A program made the translations under genes and the position numbers. From NCBI GenBank assembly GCA_947445115.1, contig CANFCG010000004.1, positions 47,642 through 111,641 of the forward strand: a stretch of 64,000 nt of DNA, written 5' to 3'. A model generated the notes under the pieces. That model was not told the origin of the DNA. It did not search any database and saw only the letters and a program-made list of their open reading frames with translations. This document shows, piece after piece, positions 35,591 to 45,517 of the stretch (position 1 is its first letter; every line of letters begins with the position of its first letter). This DNA comes from Comamonadaceae bacterium. Lineage in GTDB: Bacteria; Pseudomonadota; Gammaproteobacteria; Burkholderiales; Burkholderiaceae_C.

Positions 35591-36721
35591 ATGAATCAAT
35601 ACTTCAAACGCAGCCCCTTCGATTGGCTGTTTGCCGCGCTGGTTTTAGCTGGCGCCGTCTTTTGTCTTTCCCGCTATTACGCCTATATGGACTACTACGA
35701 AGTGGGCATTCTTGTCTGCGCTGTCCCTGCGTTGGTGGCGATGGCGTGGTTTTGGCGGCCCATCCGTGTTTTAGTGCTGGCGGTTGTCGTGCTCTCGCTG
35801 TGGTCGATTTGGATTTACCAAGGTCAATTGCCTAGAGCCAATACCGCCTTCATGCTGAAATATTTTTTAGCCAGCCAAACGGCGATCATGTGGATGAGCG
35901 TGCTGTTCTTTTTGAGTACTCTGTTTTATTGGCTCGGGCTGCTCGTTAAATCGCAAGCCACTGCCTTTGCCAATATCGCCTCCAAGATGGCGTGGGTGGC
36001 GGTGCTGGCAGCCTTGGTGGGCATGATGGTGCGCTGGTACGAAAGCTACTTGATTGGCGCGGACATCGGGCACATCCCCGTCTCGAATCTCTACGAAGTG
36101 TTCGTGCTGTTTTGCTGGCTGACGACACTGTTCTATCTGTATTACGAAGAGATTTACAACACGAAGACGCTGGGTGCATTTGTGATGCTGGTGGTGAGCG
36201 CCGCGGTGGGATTTTTGCTTTGGTACACCTTTGTGCGCGATGCGTCCGATATCCAGCCGCTGGTGCCTGCGCTCAAGAGCTGGTGGATGAAAGTGCATGT
36301 GCCCGCCAACTTTATTGGTTACGGCACATTTAGCTTATCTGCCATGGTGGCAGCGGCTTATTTGCTGAAAAAGCGTTTTCCTAGTGCGGGTGTTTTAAGC
36401 ACCTTGCCCACGCTAGAAGTCATGGACGACCTGATGTACAAAGCCATTGCCGTGGGCTTTGCGTTCTTCACCATCGCCACAGTGCTAGGCGCATTTTGGG
36501 CAGCAGAGGCTTGGGGTGGCTATTGGAGCTGGGACCCGAAAGAGACCTGGGCGCTCATCGTGTGGTTGAACTATGCGGCGTGGCTGCACATGCGGTTGGT
36601 CAAAGGGCTCCGCGGCTCGTTTGCGGCTTGGTGGGCGTTGATTGGCCTCTTGGTGACGACCTTTGCCTTCCTTGGCGTAAATATGTTTTTGAGTGGGCTT
36701 CACTCCTACGGGACTTTGTAA
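35591..36721 (+). CDS. ccsA: Cytochrome c biogenesis protein CcsA (ResC)
   Basis: 376-residue haem-handling membrane protein of system II, the partner of ResB; it is often labelled CcsB in Burkholderiales. It has eight or so hydrophobic helices, and the tryptophan-rich WGGYWSWDPKETWALIVWL (WWD haem-binding domain) near residue 305, with flanking histidines in KVHVPANF and LHMRLVKG, as in family members. It is normally right after resB; here it is 29.6 kb from it and directly follows the udh divergent region. hemE follows 10 nt later. Confidence 0.95.
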   Translation: MNQYFKRSPFDWLFAALVLAGAVFCLSRYYAYMDYYEVGILVCAVPALVAMAWFWRPIRVLVLAVVVLSLWSIWIYQGQLPRANTAFMLKYFLASQTAIMWMSVLFFLSTLFYWLGLLVKSQATAFANIASKMAWVAVLAALVGMMVRWYESYLIGADIGHIPVSNLYEVFVLFCWLTTLFYLYYEEIYNTKTLGAFVMLVVSAAVGFLLWYTFVRDASDIQPLVPALKSWWMKVHVPANFIGYGTFSLSAMVAAAYLLKKRFPSAGVLSTLPTLEVMDDLMYKAIAVGFAFFTIATVLGAFWAAEAWGGYWSWDPKETWALIVWLNYAAWLHMRLVKGLRGSFAAWWALIGLLVTTFAFLGVNMFLSGLHSYGTL

Positions 36722-36731
36722 TTTTTAATTT

Positions 36732-37832
36732 ATGAATACGACTTTTCTTGACGCCTGCCTTGGCAAACCCACTCCCTACACCCCTGTTTGGTTGATGCGT
36801 CAGGCAGGTCGCTATTTGCCTGAATACCGCGCGACACGTGCTACGGCGGGCAGTTTTATGGGGCTGGCGACCAACAAAGATTACGCAACCGAGGTGACTT
36901 TGCAGCCACTCGATCGTTATCCACTCGATGCTGCGATTTTGTTCTCTGACATCTTGACCGTGCCAGACGCCATGGGGCTTGGCCTCACGTTTGCCGAGGG
37001 CGAAGGCCCGCGTTTTGCCAGTGTGGTGCGTGACGAGGCTGCCGTGGACAAGCTGGCTGTGCCTGATATGAACAAGCTGCGTTATGTGTTTGATGCCGTC
37101 TCCAGCATCCGCAAAGCGCTAGCACTGCGCGGCGATAAAGCCGTGCCGCTGATTGGCTTTTCGGGTAGCCCTTGGACGCTGGCTTGCTACATGGTTGAAG
37201 GCAAAGGCTCAGACGACTATCGACTGGTCAAAACCCTGATGTATCAGCGTCCCGATCTGATGCACCGCATTTTGGCGATTAACGCCGATAGCGTGGCGCA
37301 GTATTTGAACGCGCAAATCGACGCGGGCGCGCAAGCCGTGATGGTGTTTGACTCGTGGGGCGGCGTGCTGGCGGATGGCGCGTTCCAGACGTTTAGTTTG
37401 GCGTACACCAAGCGGGTACTCGCGCAGCTCAAACGCACGGGCACAGACGGCGCCGTTGTGCCGCGTCTGGTGTTTACCAAGGGCGGCGGGCTGTGGTTAG
37501 ACGAAATGAAAGACCTTGACTGCGATGTGCTGGGCTTGGATTGGACGATGAATCTAGGCAAAGCCCGCGCGATTTTGGAGGCAGGTGCTGGTTCGAATAA
37601 GTCATTGCAGGGCAATATCGATCCGAATATCTTGTTTGCTAATCCCGATCAAATAAATACAGAAGTTGCGCGAGTGCTCAATAGCTTTGGCAAGCCGCAC
37701 GCAGATGCCGCCAAGCGTGGCACGGGGCACGTCTTCAACCTCGGACACGGCATTAGCCAGTTCACGCCGCCTGAGCATGTGTCTGCGCTAGTGGACGCGG
37801 TGCATGCGCACTCAAAGGCGATGCGAGGCTAG
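36732..37832 (+). CDS. hemE: Uroporphyrinogen decarboxylase HemE
   Basis: Haem-biosynthesis enzyme that decarboxylates uroporphyrinogen III to coproporphyrinogen III. 366 residues. Motifs are [17 protein letters not shown] (substrate Arg pair) near residue 18, [14 protein letters not shown] (catalytic Asp) near residue 77, [16 protein letters not shown] near residue 143, VFDSWGG near residue 205 and FNLGHGI with the conserved His near residue 335. It follows ccsA by 10 nt, a sensible haem-linked operon. The 3' end overlaps the convergent cca gene by 21 nt. Confidence 0.97.
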   Translation: MNTTFLDACLGKPTPYTPVWLMRQAGRYLPEYRATRATAGSFMGLATNKDYATEVTLQPLDRYPLDAAILFSDILTVPDAMGLGLTFAEGEGPRFASVVRDEAAVDKLAVPDMNKLRYVFDAVSSIRKALALRGDKAVPLIGFSGSPWTLACYMVEGKGSDDYRLVKTLMYQRPDLMHRILAINADSVAQYLNAQIDAGAQAVMVFDSWGGVLADGAFQTFSLAYTKRVLAQLKRTGTDGAVVPRLVFTKGGGLWLDEMKDLDCDVLGLDWTMNLGKARAILEAGAGSNKSLQGNIDPNILFANPDQINTEVARVLNSFGKPHADAAKRGTGHVFNLGHGISQFTPPEHVSALVDAVHAHSKAMRG

Positions 37833-38882
37833 GGTCTCTTCGATCGCTTGGATACGTGCTTTCGCAATCAGATCGCCAATTTGCGCCCCAGAGAGCCCAC
37901 CCTGCAAGGCTTGCAGTGCAATGGGCTCGGAAGCCACAGCTAGTGTGGCTTGCAGGGCGTCTTTTAGCGGGCCTGTACTAATGTTGGGCTGCACACATTC
38001 AAAGGCTTGCCGTGCCAAAACAAAACGCTCGGGCTGACGAATCGCATCACCGCGCTCCAAACACTGATACATCTCAAGTGCGTTCAAATTGGCTTTGTAG
38101 CCATTCAAAAGTTTGGTCACGGCTTGTGCAAGCTGAATGCAATCGCTGGGTGCTTTGAGAGATTGAGCGGGTAATTGCAACGTGGCAAACCGCACCGCTA
38201 ATGGATAGTGCTGCAAGGCTGCTAGATCTAAGGCTTGCAGGGCAGGGGCGTGATTGACCAAGCTGGGCAAAATCTTTGGCAGCAAGCCGCAATCTTGCAA
38301 AACCTCAAACATTCGGGATGGTTTTTCCTCCATCAAGCCTTTTGCAATTTCTTGCCACACGCGCTCGGCAACCAGACTATCGGCTTCACCATTGGCAACC
38401 ATGCCACGCATCAAAATCATGGTCTCGGGTGCGATGCTGAAATCGGAAAACCGTGCAGAAAACCGCGCCACACGCAAGATGCGCACGGGGTCTTCGCGAA
38501 AGGCTAGGGTCACGTGCCGCAACACTTTTTGCTGGATGTCGCGCTGCCCGTGATACGGATCAATCAGCGTGCCGTCCGCATCTTGCGCCATGGCGTTCAC
38601 AGTCAAATCACGGCGACTCAGATCTTGTTCTAGCGTCACATCCTCGTCGGCATAAAACGCAAACCCGTGGTAGCCCTTGGCGGTCTTGCGCTCGGTGCGG
38701 GCGAGGGCGTATTCTTCGTGTGTTTTTGGATTTAAAAAAACAGGAAAGTCCTTGCCAATTGGCTGGTAGCCCTTATCCAACATGGTCTGCGGGCTTGCTC
38801 CCACGACGACCCAGTCACGGTCTTTGACTTCTAAACCTAGCAGCGCATCTCGAATGGCGCCGCCAACTAGGTAGATTTTCAT
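37812..38882 (-). CDS. cca: CCA tRNA nucleotidyltransferase, without HD domain
   Basis: Adds or repairs the CCA end of tRNAs. The catalytic half is intact: [10 protein letters not shown], the metal Asp pair in [29 protein letters not shown] and [12 protein letters not shown] in the right order. The protein is 356 residues, against about 410 for the E. coli type. I do not find the HD phosphohydrolase signature in residues 200-356, so the 2',3'-cyclic phosphodiesterase/phosphatase functions are probably absent. The gene is convergent with hemE (21-nt overlap). Confidence 0.9.
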   Translation of the reverse strand: MKIYLVGGAIRDALLGLEVKDRDWVVVGASPQTMLDKGYQPIGKDFPVFLNPKTHEEYALARTERKTAKGYHGFAFYADEDVTLEQDLSRRDLTVNAMAQDADGTLIDPYHGQRDIQQKVLRHVTLAFREDPVRILRVARFSARFSDFSIAPETMILMRGMVANGEADSLVAERVWQEIAKGLMEEKPSRMFEVLQDCGLLPKILPSLVNHAPALQALDLAALQHYPLAVRFATLQLPAQSLKAPSDCIQLAQAVTKLLNGYKANLNALEMYQCLERGDAIRQPERFVLARQAFECVQPNISTGPLKDALQATLAVASEPIALQALQGGLSGAQIGDLIAKARIQAIEETLASHRL

Positions 38883-38896
38883 GAGCGTTTTTTCTT

Positions 38897-39598
38897 TTAA
38901 CGAGCCAATCGATAGGGCTCTTCAAAATCACGGAATTCATTTTCAGCTTTTGCATCTGCTATCCACGCAGCTACGCTTGGCATAGCGCAGAGGCGATCCA
39001 TATACGCGGCAACAGCGGGGCTGACGGGTAGGCCGTAGGTTTTAAAACGCATGACAACCGGCGCGAAGTAAGCATCGGCAATAGAAAATGTGCCAAACAA
39101 CATGCCGCTCTGGTGCCGATCATGAGTATGGGCATATGCCTCAAGAAGACCGCCCAGCAAGGCGTCCAAGCGTGCCACATCGGCAACAACAGCAGGCTTG
39201 TCGCGCATCACAATTTGTCCGATGTGCGGCAAGCTGGCTTCTATATTCATCATGCAATTGCTGCGCAATGCCGCAAAACCCGAGTGCATTTCAGCGCAGG
39301 CTATGCGCGCTTTGGTCCGAGCAATTTTGTCCGCTGGCCAAAGATTCTTTTCAGGGTAGCTTTCAGCTAAATACTCGGCAATCGCTAGCGTATCAGTCAC
39401 CACCAAATCGCCGTCCACCAACGCAGGCACTTGCCCACGCGGACTCACTTTGAGCATGGTTTGCTTGAAGTTGGACTCGGGTGCAAACGAGTCGAATAAG
39501 ACTTTAATTTCTTCAAACGGAATGCCTGCTTGGCGCAAAAGCACCCACGGACGCATCGACCACGACGAGTAGTTTTTGTTACCGATGTAGAGCTTCAC
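38897..39598 (-). CDS. Glutathione S-transferase family protein
   Basis: 233-residue GST. The N-terminal thioredoxin-like domain has [20 protein letters not shown], a Ser-rich catalytic region, and the glutathione-binding [20 protein letters not shown] with the cis-Pro; the helical C-terminal domain begins at about residue 85. The sequence after [11 protein letters not shown] is typical of proteobacterial GSTs of unknown substrate. The start overlaps the dapB stop by 4 nt, so the two are translationally coupled. Confidence 0.85.
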   Translation of the reverse strand: MKLYIGNKNYSSWSMRPWVLLRQAGIPFEEIKVLFDSFAPESNFKQTMLKVSPRGQVPALVDGDLVVTDTLAIAEYLAESYPEKNLWPADKIARTKARIACAEMHSGFAALRSNCMMNIEASLPHIGQIVMRDKPAVVADVARLDALLGGLLEAYAHTHDRHQSGMLFGTFSIADAYFAPVVMRFKTYGLPVSPAVAAYMDRLCAMPSVAAWIADAKAENEFRDFEEPYRLAR

Positions 39599-40353
39599 TT
39601 CAATCCAAGCACATCAAACATGTCAAACATGCCCGTCTTTTGCATTGCTAAAAAGCGAACCGCACGCAGACCGCCTTGGGCATAAGTCTCGCGGCTGCTG
39701 GATTTGTGCGCAATCTCGATTCGCTCGCCGGTACCCGCAAATAGCACCGTGTGGTCACCCACAATGTCGCCGCCCCTAATGGTGGCAAAGCCAATGGAGG
39801 AGGGGTCGCGCTCGCCCGTCACGCCTTCGCGTGCATAAACGGCGCAGTCCTTCAAATCGCGGCCTAGCGCACCTGCAATCACTTCACCCATTTTGAGCGC
39901 TGTGCCCGATGGCGCATCCACTTTGTGGCGATGGTGGGCTTCGATAATCTCGATGTCATAACCCGTGCTCATGGCTTTTGCGGCTAGCTCTAGCAGCTTG
40001 AGCGTCACGTTGACGCCCACGCTCATGTTGGGCGACATCATGATGGCAATGTTTTGACTCGCTGCCGCGATGTCGGCTTTTTCGGCGTCGCTAAACCCTG
40101 TCGTGCCAATCACCATCTTGACGTTGAGTTCTTGGCACACCTTGATGTGCGCCATCGTGCCTTCGGGGCGGGTAAAGTCGATCAGGTAGTCGGCATTTTG
40201 CAGCTCAGCATGAATATCGATGCCGATATCGAGCTGCCCTGCAAGTTCGCAATCATCTGAAGCGTTGATGGCGTCAATCAGCATTTTGCCCATACGGCCC
40301 GAGCTACCAGCGACGGCAATTTTTAATTTTTCGGTTGTATTAAATGTAGTCAT
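39595..40353 (-). CDS. dapB: 4-hydroxy-tetrahydrodipicolinate reductase DapB
   Basis: Lysine and diaminopimelate biosynthesis enzyme. 252 residues with [16 protein letters not shown] nucleotide-binding loop near residue 14, [20 protein letters not shown] near residue 90, [20 protein letters not shown] (the catalytic His-His-Lys) near residue 138, and [18 protein letters not shown]. It follows bamE with a 4-nt ATGA overlap and precedes the GST with another. The three genes form a tight operon. Confidence 0.96.
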   Translation of the reverse strand: MTTFNTTEKLKIAVAGSSGRMGKMLIDAINASDDCELAGQLDIGIDIHAELQNADYLIDFTRPEGTMAHIKVCQELNVKMVIGTTGFSDAEKADIAAASQNIAIMMSPNMSVGVNVTLKLLELAAKAMSTGYDIEIIEAHHRHKVDAPSGTALKMGEVIAGALGRDLKDCAVYAREGVTGERDPSSIGFATIRGGDIVGDHTVLFAGTGERIEIAHKSSSRETYAQGGLRAVRFLAMQKTGMFDMFDVLGLK

Positions 40354-40868
40354 GGGGTTTCTAGCGATGGGTAATCTTTTGCGGCGGCAGGCGCAGCGGT
40401 CGGGCTATCCGTGGTTTTTAGTTTTGAGTTTTCGCGTTGAGCAAAATCATTTAAATCTTTCTCGCTGGCAGCCAAAGATGGGACCTTGCCTATCTTTCGG
40501 CCTGAGTCCAGTGATTTCACAAATTCAAATTCGCTGGGCACCGCGTCCCCTTCCCAGCGCTCTAGCGTCTCGCTTTTGAAGTAGGTCGTTAGGTGACGTG
40601 GCTGTGAGGGCACGCCGTCACGTTCAATCGTAAAAACATAGTCCCAGCGATCCGCATGAAAGAGGTCGGTCAGCAATGGCGTGCCCAAAATGTTGCGAAC
40701 CTGTATTTTGGACATCCCCGCTTTCAGTGCCGCCACTTGCTCGCTAGAGACAAAATTGCCCTGGACCACGTCCGCTTTATAGGGTTTCGTCACGCAGCCA
40801 GAAAGGCTCAAGCCAAGTACAAGCAGTGCAGGGGCGAGCAAAAAAAATCGGAGGTAAGTTCGGAACAT
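40350..40868 (-). CDS. bamE: Outer-membrane assembly lipoprotein BamE (OmlA)
   Basis: Small lipoprotein of the BAM complex that helps insert outer-membrane proteins. The ATG at 40868 gives a signal peptide with lipobox LSGC near residue 23-25. The BamE core is visible: [43 protein letters not shown] and the FERDGV-like segment (FTIERDGV). The C-terminal Lys/Ala-rich tail is long. It is divergent from fur, as often in Burkholderiales, and the two start codons are mirrored in a 9-bp inverted repeat. Confidence 0.93.
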   Translation of the reverse strand: MFRTYLRFFLLAPALLVLGLSLSGCVTKPYKADVVQGNFVSSEQVAALKAGMSKIQVRNILGTPLLTDLFHADRWDYVFTIERDGVPSQPRHLTTYFKSETLERWEGDAVPSEFEFVKSLDSGRKIGKVPSLAASEKDLNDFAQRENSKLKTTDSPTAAPAAAKDYPSLETP

Positions 40869-40912
40869 AGAATGACGCTGAATCACGATCAAGTAAAAAA
40901 TAACATTCTATG
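40866..40912. promoter_or_regulatory. Divergent bamE/fur intergenic with mirrored start codons
   Basis: Only 41 nt separate the two starts. CATAGAATG (40866-40874) and CATTCTATG (40904-40912) are exact inverse complements, and each contains one start codon. The middle is AT-rich. Promoters for both genes must overlap or lie within the coding regions. Confidence 0.5.
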
Positions 40913-41368
40913 CAAAACCTAAAGACGATTGGCTTGAAAGCGACGACGCCGCGCCTAAAAATTTTGGAGCTATTTCAAACCCAAAGTGCAGACCACCAGC
41001 GGCATCTAAGTGCCGACGATGTGTACCGCCGTTTGATGCAAGATAACCAAGACATTGGCCTGGCGACGGTGTACCGAGTTTTGGCGCAGTTCGAGCAAGC
41101 CGGCATATTGAGTCGCAACCATTTTTCCAGCGGTGATGCCATGAGTTCAGGTGCGGGTAAGGCCGTATACGAACTGGCGGATGCGCAGCATCACGACCAC
41201 TTGGTTTGCCTAGATTGCGGCAAAGTCGAAGAGTTTTTTGATGCGGACATCGAGGCTAAACAGCACGCTGTTGCCAAATCAAAAGGCTTTGAACTAGCCG
41301 ACCACGCGCTCAGTCTTTACGCGCACTGCACTAAGACGGCTTGTCCATCAAGGCTCGCTGCCGTTTAG
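40910..41368 (+). CDS. fur: Ferric uptake regulator Fur
   Basis: 152-residue iron-dependent repressor. The DNA-binding half has [23 protein letters not shown] and [20 protein letters not shown]; the dimerisation half has [19 protein letters not shown] with metal ligands and [10 protein letters not shown] (second Cys pair). Between the wing and KAVYELAD is an extra stretch, about eight residues ([11 protein letters not shown] region), not found in the E. coli type. The 3' end overlaps the convergent hprK by 38 nt. Confidence 0.96.
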   Translation: MQNLKTIGLKATTPRLKILELFQTQSADHQRHLSADDVYRRLMQDNQDIGLATVYRVLAQFEQAGILSRNHFSSGDAMSSGAGKAVYELADAQHHDHLVCLDCGKVEEFFDADIEAKQHAVAKSKGFELADHALSLYAHCTKTACPSRLAAV

Positions 41369-42281
41369 CAAACTCGTCGTAGCTGTTGATCCCGCGCATT
41401 TGCAAAATCGTATTGCGTACGGCGGCTTCTACTAAAACAGCGATATTGCGCCCGGCCACCACTTGCAACACCACCTTGCGGATAGGGATGCCCAGCACGT
41501 CTTGGCGCAGCGGCTCTTCGGGCAAGCGGTCATAGTCACGCTCCATGGTTTCACGGCGGACCAGGTGCACAATTAAACGCAGCCTAAGGTGCCTACGCAC
41601 CGCTGTTTCGCCAAAGATGGCTCGGATGTCAAGTAAGCCAATGCCGCGCACTTCCAGCATGTTTTGCAGCAGCTCAGGGCAACGCCCTTCGATAATGGTT
41701 TGGTTGATGCGGAAAAGGTCGACGGCATCGTCCGCCACCAAGCCTTGGCCACGCGAAATCAGCTCTAATCCCAGCTCGCTTTTGCCAAGACCTGACTCGC
41801 CCGTAATCAGTACCCCCAACCCCAAAATATCCATAAACACACCATGCACCGTGTCGCGGTCAGCAAAATGGCGAGACAAATAGGCACGGAGTACGTCAAT
41901 GATGTAAGCGGCTGAGTCGGCGCAGGTAAAGAGCGGAATCTGCGCGTCATCGCACAGCTTCAGCAAGCTCTCGCTAGGCACCACGCCATCGCACAGCACC
42001 AAAGCAGGGGGCTCTAAATCCACAATACGGGCAAGGCGACGCTCTGCATCTTCCGAGGTATCGTTGCCAATGTATGCAGCCTCGCGCTCACCCAAAATCT
42101 GAACACGGTAAGGGTGGATGTAGTTGAGATAGCCGACTAAATCGGCGGCAGAGCGAGCCGCGCGAACGGCGACCTCATCAAAATGCCGCTCTTTCGCTTG
42201 CTGCCCCGCAACCCATTCCCACTTCAGTGTTTTTCGATGAAATTGAAAGAGCTCGTTGGCACTAATAAAGTTGGGTTTCAT
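41331..42281 (-). CDS. hprK: HPr kinase/phosphorylase HprK
   Basis: Bifunctional enzyme that phosphorylates or dephosphorylates Ser46-type sites of HPr. 316 residues. The Walker A loop [19 protein letters not shown] near residue 152, and the K3-type [17 protein letters not shown] and [20 protein letters not shown] segments are clear. It overlaps ptsN by 4 nt. This pair is the Burkholderiales/betaproteobacterial nitrogen-PTS arrangement, in which the system controls metabolism rather than sugar import. Confidence 0.96.
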   Translation of the reverse strand: MKPNFISANELFQFHRKTLKWEWVAGQQAKERHFDEVAVRAARSAADLVGYLNYIHPYRVQILGEREAAYIGNDTSEDAERRLARIVDLEPPALVLCDGVVPSESLLKLCDDAQIPLFTCADSAAYIIDVLRAYLSRHFADRDTVHGVFMDILGLGVLITGESGLGKSELGLELISRGQGLVADDAVDLFRINQTIIEGRCPELLQNMLEVRGIGLLDIRAIFGETAVRRHLRLRLIVHLVRRETMERDYDRLPEEPLRQDVLGIPIRKVVLQVVAGRNIAVLVEAAVRNTILQMRGINSYDEFAKRQRALMDKPS

Positions 42282-42718
42282 AACAGGCTTGCCATAACGG
42301 CTTCCACGGTGGATGCGGTTTTTAATACATCACGGTTTGACTCGTCGCTTAATAATTCGGCAATTTCTGCGAGTAGATCGAGATGCTTTTGCGTGGCGTT
42401 TTCAGGGACAAGTAGCACGATTAGCAGATCGACGGGGATGCCATCTGCTGCTTCGAACCCGATGGGGGTGTTGAGCTGTAGCACCGCCACTTGCGGGTCT
42501 TTGAGCCCTTTGATTCGTCCGTGCGGAATGGCGACACCGTAACCCAGACCCGTAGAGCCTAGCCGCTCACGAGCAAACAAGCTATCGGTGACGACCGAGC
42601 GGTTTAACTTTGCAGTTCGCTCAAATAAAAAGCCGACTTCTTCAAAAAGCCGTTTTTTGCTGGCAATGTCTAAGCCCAGCAAGATATGGCTGGGCGCGAG
42701 TAATTTTTGAAGCCTCAC
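42278..42718 (-). CDS. ptsN: PTS IIA-Ntr protein PtsN
   Basis: 146-residue EIIA-type regulatory protein of the nitrogen PTS, accepting phosphate from NPr. Phosphorylated His in [12 protein letters not shown] near residue 67 and [20 protein letters not shown] near residue 78 fit the family. It is 4 nt overlapped with hprK downstream. It follows the H-NS-like gene by 21 nt. Confidence 0.96.
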   Translation of the reverse strand: MRLQKLLAPSHILLGLDIASKKRLFEEVGFLFERTAKLNRSVVTDSLFARERLGSTGLGYGVAIPHGRIKGLKDPQVAVLQLNTPIGFEAADGIPVDLLIVLLVPENATQKHLDLLAEIAELLSDESNRDVLKTASTVEAVMASLL

Positions 42719-42739
42719 AAAACAAACCTGCCAAGCGCC

Positions 42740-43120
42740 TTAAATCAGAAACGATTCTTTGGTAGCACCAGCGGCCATTTTGGTTGCCAACCATGTGGGC
42801 GGCTTACCGCGGCCACTCCATGTTTGACCTGTTTCGCTATCGCGAAACTTAGGGGCAACAGCAGCGCGGTTGTCGGCAGATGGCTTTTTGGCTCTAGGCG
42901 CTTTTGCTGTCTTAGCCGCCGTTTTAGCTGCTTTTGTTGGTGCGCTTTTTGGGGCTGCTTTACCCGTGGTGCTAATACCCAACTCTGCGTAACCTAGGCT
43001 ATATAAATTAACTAGGCGTTTAATTTCTTTAATAGCCGCTGACATGGCTTGCTTGCGCATAGCATCGGCTTGTTTTTGCAGGTCTACAATTTGCGCTTGA
43101 ATTTGTTCGAATGATTGCAT
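42740..43120 (-). CDS. H-NS-family nucleoid protein (BpH3/KorC-like)
   Basis: 126-residue DNA-binding protein. It has an N-terminal coiled coil (SFEQIQAQIVDLQKQADAMR), a long Lys/Ala/Pro linker, and the C-terminal H-NS AT-hook-like domain with FRDSETGQTWSGRGKPPTWL. TAGGAGT lies 7 nt upstream of the ATG. It silences AT-rich DNA in related species. It sits exactly at the edge of the polysaccharide locus, whose wzx-wzy part is AT-rich, so this is a plausible target, an inference. Confidence 0.9.
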   Translation of the reverse strand: MQSFEQIQAQIVDLQKQADAMRKQAMSAAIKEIKRLVNLYSLGYAELGISTTGKAAPKSAPTKAAKTAAKTAKAPRAKKPSADNRAAVAPKFRDSETGQTWSGRGKPPTWLATKMAAGATKESFLI

Positions 43121-43144
43121 TTGAAATACTCCTAGGTATCAATA

Positions 43145-45064
43145 CTAAATCTTATTGTCCACTAACCAGTCGACGGTAGATGATTCTGAATTATACCCAT
43201 TGACCAATTCAGATAAAACTAATTTGATTTGTTCGACATCATTGTTATTTAAGTACTGAAGTAATCTATCAAGCTGAGGATGTAATTGTTCCCAGTTTAA
43301 ATAATCCTCGTTGGCGCGCATAATTTTTGGATGTTGACTGAGCGAAGGGTTGTCGCCAATTAATAATTCCTCATACAGCTTCTCACCTGGTCTTAGGCCT
43401 GTAATTTTAATTTCGATGTCACCATTGGGGTGACTTTCATTTTGAATCGAGAGGCCCGATAACGCCACCATGCGTTTGGCAAGATCCATAATTTTGACGC
43501 TCTCACCCATATCCAGCACAAAGACATCGCCGCCCTTTGCCATGGCAGCGGCTTGAATCACCAACTGTGCCGCCTCCGGGATCGTCATGAAATAGCGCGT
43601 AATTTCAGGGTGCGTCAGAGTAATGGGCCCGCCATTTTTGATTTGATTACGAAACAAAGGAACCACCGAGCCCGACGAGTCCAACACATTGCCAAAGCGC
43701 ACCATCGTAAACGTGGTGCCGTCATTGTTATTTTGTGCCTGAGTGGCAGCAAACGCTTGCAGCACAAGCTCTGCCGTGCGTTTGCTTGCACCCATCACAT
43801 TGGTGGGGCGCACGGCTTTATCGGTGCTAATTAAAACGAAATGCGAGGCGCCTGCTTGCAAGGCTGCCGCCGCCGTGTTGTAGGTCCCCAGCACATTGGT
43901 GGCAACACCCTCGGCCACATTGTGCTCCACCATAGGCACATGCTTATAAGCGGCTGCGTGGTAGATCGTATGCGGCTTCCACTTCGCAAATATCAATGCC
44001 AACCTCGCCGTATCGCGCACATTGGCTAAAAGCGGAATCAACTGTGTTTGTGCAAAAGATGAGCGCGTATTTTTACGCGCAATCAGCTCTTGATGAATCT
44101 TGTACAGGCCATACTCACTATGGTCTAGCAGCAAAAGCACCCTTGGGTTTTGCAGCAAAATATGACGACACAACTCGCTACCAATACTGCCACCAGCCCC
44201 CGTGACCAAGACCACTTTATTCGCGATATTTTTTGCCATTAACCCGTTATCGGGCGGAATCGCGGTTCTGCCAAGTAAATCGTCCACATCCAACTCTTGA
44301 ATATCCGCCAGCGACAAACTGCCACTGGTAATATCCGATATGGTTGGCAGCGAGCGCACATGCACGGCCTTGTCACGGAACGACTCTAAAATTTCAAAAC
44401 GCCGTGCTTTACTGATAGACGGCAACGCCAGCAAAACACCATTAATTTTGTGCTGCACCAGTATATGGTTTAGCTCGATAGGGTTATAAACTGGCCAGCC
44501 ATTAATGGTTTTATTTTGCAAGCTGGTGTCGTCATCCATAAAGCCAATAATGGCGTAATGCCGCGCATGGCTGAGTGCATTAGCAATTTGAATACCCGAA
44601 CTGCCAGCGCCATATATCAAAATACGCTCAACGCTAAACCCTTTTTCTCTACTACTATGTTGATTCAACCAAAACCGAATAATGGCACGACTAGCGGCAA
44701 TGCATATTAAATAAAGTAAAGGCTGCAAAAAACTAATCGAGCGGGGTACACCCTCAGGTTGCAGCGAATAAGCCACCAGCGCAAAAACAAAAGCATAGGC
44801 TGCAACAGCCTTAGCAATCGACTGCATGGCAACAAACCCCGTATGCCGAAGGACGGCGCGGTACATGCCAAAATGAATAAATAACGGGATGGCAATAACA
44901 GGCGCAACCAAAAAGATGATTCTTTGATCGGCTAAAGGCCAAAAAAGCAAATTAAACCGAAACGAAAACGCCAGCCAAAGCGTGAACCACGCGGCAGCAA
45001 TATCAAAACTAACAGCAATAGCTTGCTTAGCGCGGCGTGGGAGGTTGCGGAATTTTTGTTGCAT
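43145..45064 (-). CDS. Membrane-bound UDP-sugar 4,6-dehydratase, CapD/WbpM-like
   Basis: 639-residue protein with four N-terminal hydrophobic helices (about residues 15-115), a first Rossmann-like region (ILIYGAGSSGIQIANAL) and the SDR domain starting at VVLVTGAGGSIGSELCRHIL near residue 283. The catalytic segment STDKAVRPTNVMGASKRTAE has Met in place of the usual Tyr (SMK-type triad), typical for the WbpM/FlaA1/PglF group, which makes UDP-4-keto-6-deoxy sugars. It opens the polysaccharide locus. Exact product sugar is unclear; UDP-GlcNAc is the usual substrate. Confidence 0.92.
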   Translation of the reverse strand: MQQKFRNLPRRAKQAIAVSFDIAAAWFTLWLAFSFRFNLLFWPLADQRIIFLVAPVIAIPLFIHFGMYRAVLRHTGFVAMQSIAKAVAAYAFVFALVAYSLQPEGVPRSISFLQPLLYLICIAASRAIIRFWLNQHSSREKGFSVERILIYGAGSSGIQIANALSHARHYAIIGFMDDDTSLQNKTINGWPVYNPIELNHILVQHKINGVLLALPSISKARRFEILESFRDKAVHVRSLPTISDITSGSLSLADIQELDVDDLLGRTAIPPDNGLMAKNIANKVVLVTGAGGSIGSELCRHILLQNPRVLLLLDHSEYGLYKIHQELIARKNTRSSFAQTQLIPLLANVRDTARLALIFAKWKPHTIYHAAAYKHVPMVEHNVAEGVATNVLGTYNTAAAALQAGASHFVLISTDKAVRPTNVMGASKRTAELVLQAFAATQAQNNNDGTTFTMVRFGNVLDSSGSVVPLFRNQIKNGGPITLTHPEITRYFMTIPEAAQLVIQAAAMAKGGDVFVLDMGESVKIMDLAKRMVALSGLSIQNESHPNGDIEIKITGLRPGEKLYEELLIGDNPSLSQHPKIMRANEDYLNWEQLHPQLDRLLQYLNNNDVEQIKLVLSELVNGYNSESSTVDWLVDNKI

Positions 45065-45067
45065 AGG

Positions 45068-45220
45068 CTATTCGTCTGCAAGCATCAATGCTTGCTTGTA
45101 AAGTTCAAGGCTAAAGAATAAAGGCGGGCGCATGATTTTGTCTAACAAAGGGCGCACGGAATCTACCAAGCCAGCTTGCTTGGTCACTAATAATGCAGAA
45201 CTGTCTGCAATCAAAATCAT
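45068..45220 (-). pseudogene. PIN-domain (DUF3368-type) toxin remnant with internal deletion
   Basis: 50-residue open frame starting MILIADSSALLVTKQAGLVD and ending PLFFSLELYKQALMLADE. The first dozen residues are the N-terminus of VapC-like PIN proteins (IADSSALL with the first catalytic Asp) and the rest matches the C-terminal end of DUF3368 toxins (AxxAGLxxSVRPLLD then LELYxxxLxxAxE). The expected central 100 or so residues, with the other acidic residues, are gone without breaking the frame. Its ATG overlaps the antitoxin stop in ATGA, as in an intact pair. The protein should be inactive. Confidence 0.75.
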
Positions 45221-45480
45221 GCCATGGCACCTGCTATGCGCATACCCGCTACTTCGGCGGCTAACTCTTCTTTGGAAATATCAATCACAGGGACTTGGTT
45301 GGCAGAGCAAAATTGCATAAAGTCATATAGTGCAAGCCCTGCTAACTTCGCTGCTTTTGAGAGCGTGACCATGCCAGATTTGAAGAGCCACAATGCATAA
45401 ACTGATGGCAATTCACGTTCAATTCGCTCAGACGTTTGATAGTTGACGTAATCGTCGGGTAGCTGTATTTGTACTAACAT
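45217..45480 (-). CDS. UPF0175-family antitoxin (VapB-like)
   Basis: 87-residue protein starting at the ATG at 45480 with GGGAG upstream. LVQIQLPDDY and ERELPSVYALWLFKSGMVTLSKAAKLAGLALYDFMQF give the UPF0175 helix-turn-helix signature (KAAKLAGLALYDF). Members of this family pair with DUF3368 PIN toxins; here the partner is the remnant at 45068. If expressed, the antitoxin may only act as a DNA-binding orphan. It sits between the CapD-like gene and the initiating transferase. Confidence 0.85.
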   Translation of the reverse strand: MLVQIQLPDDYVNYQTSERIERELPSVYALWLFKSGMVTLSKAAKLAGLALYDFMQFCSANQVPVIDISKEELAAEVAGMRIAGAMA

Positions 45481-45517
45481 GATAGATCTCCCAAAACTCA
45501 ATTCTAATCAGTATGGT

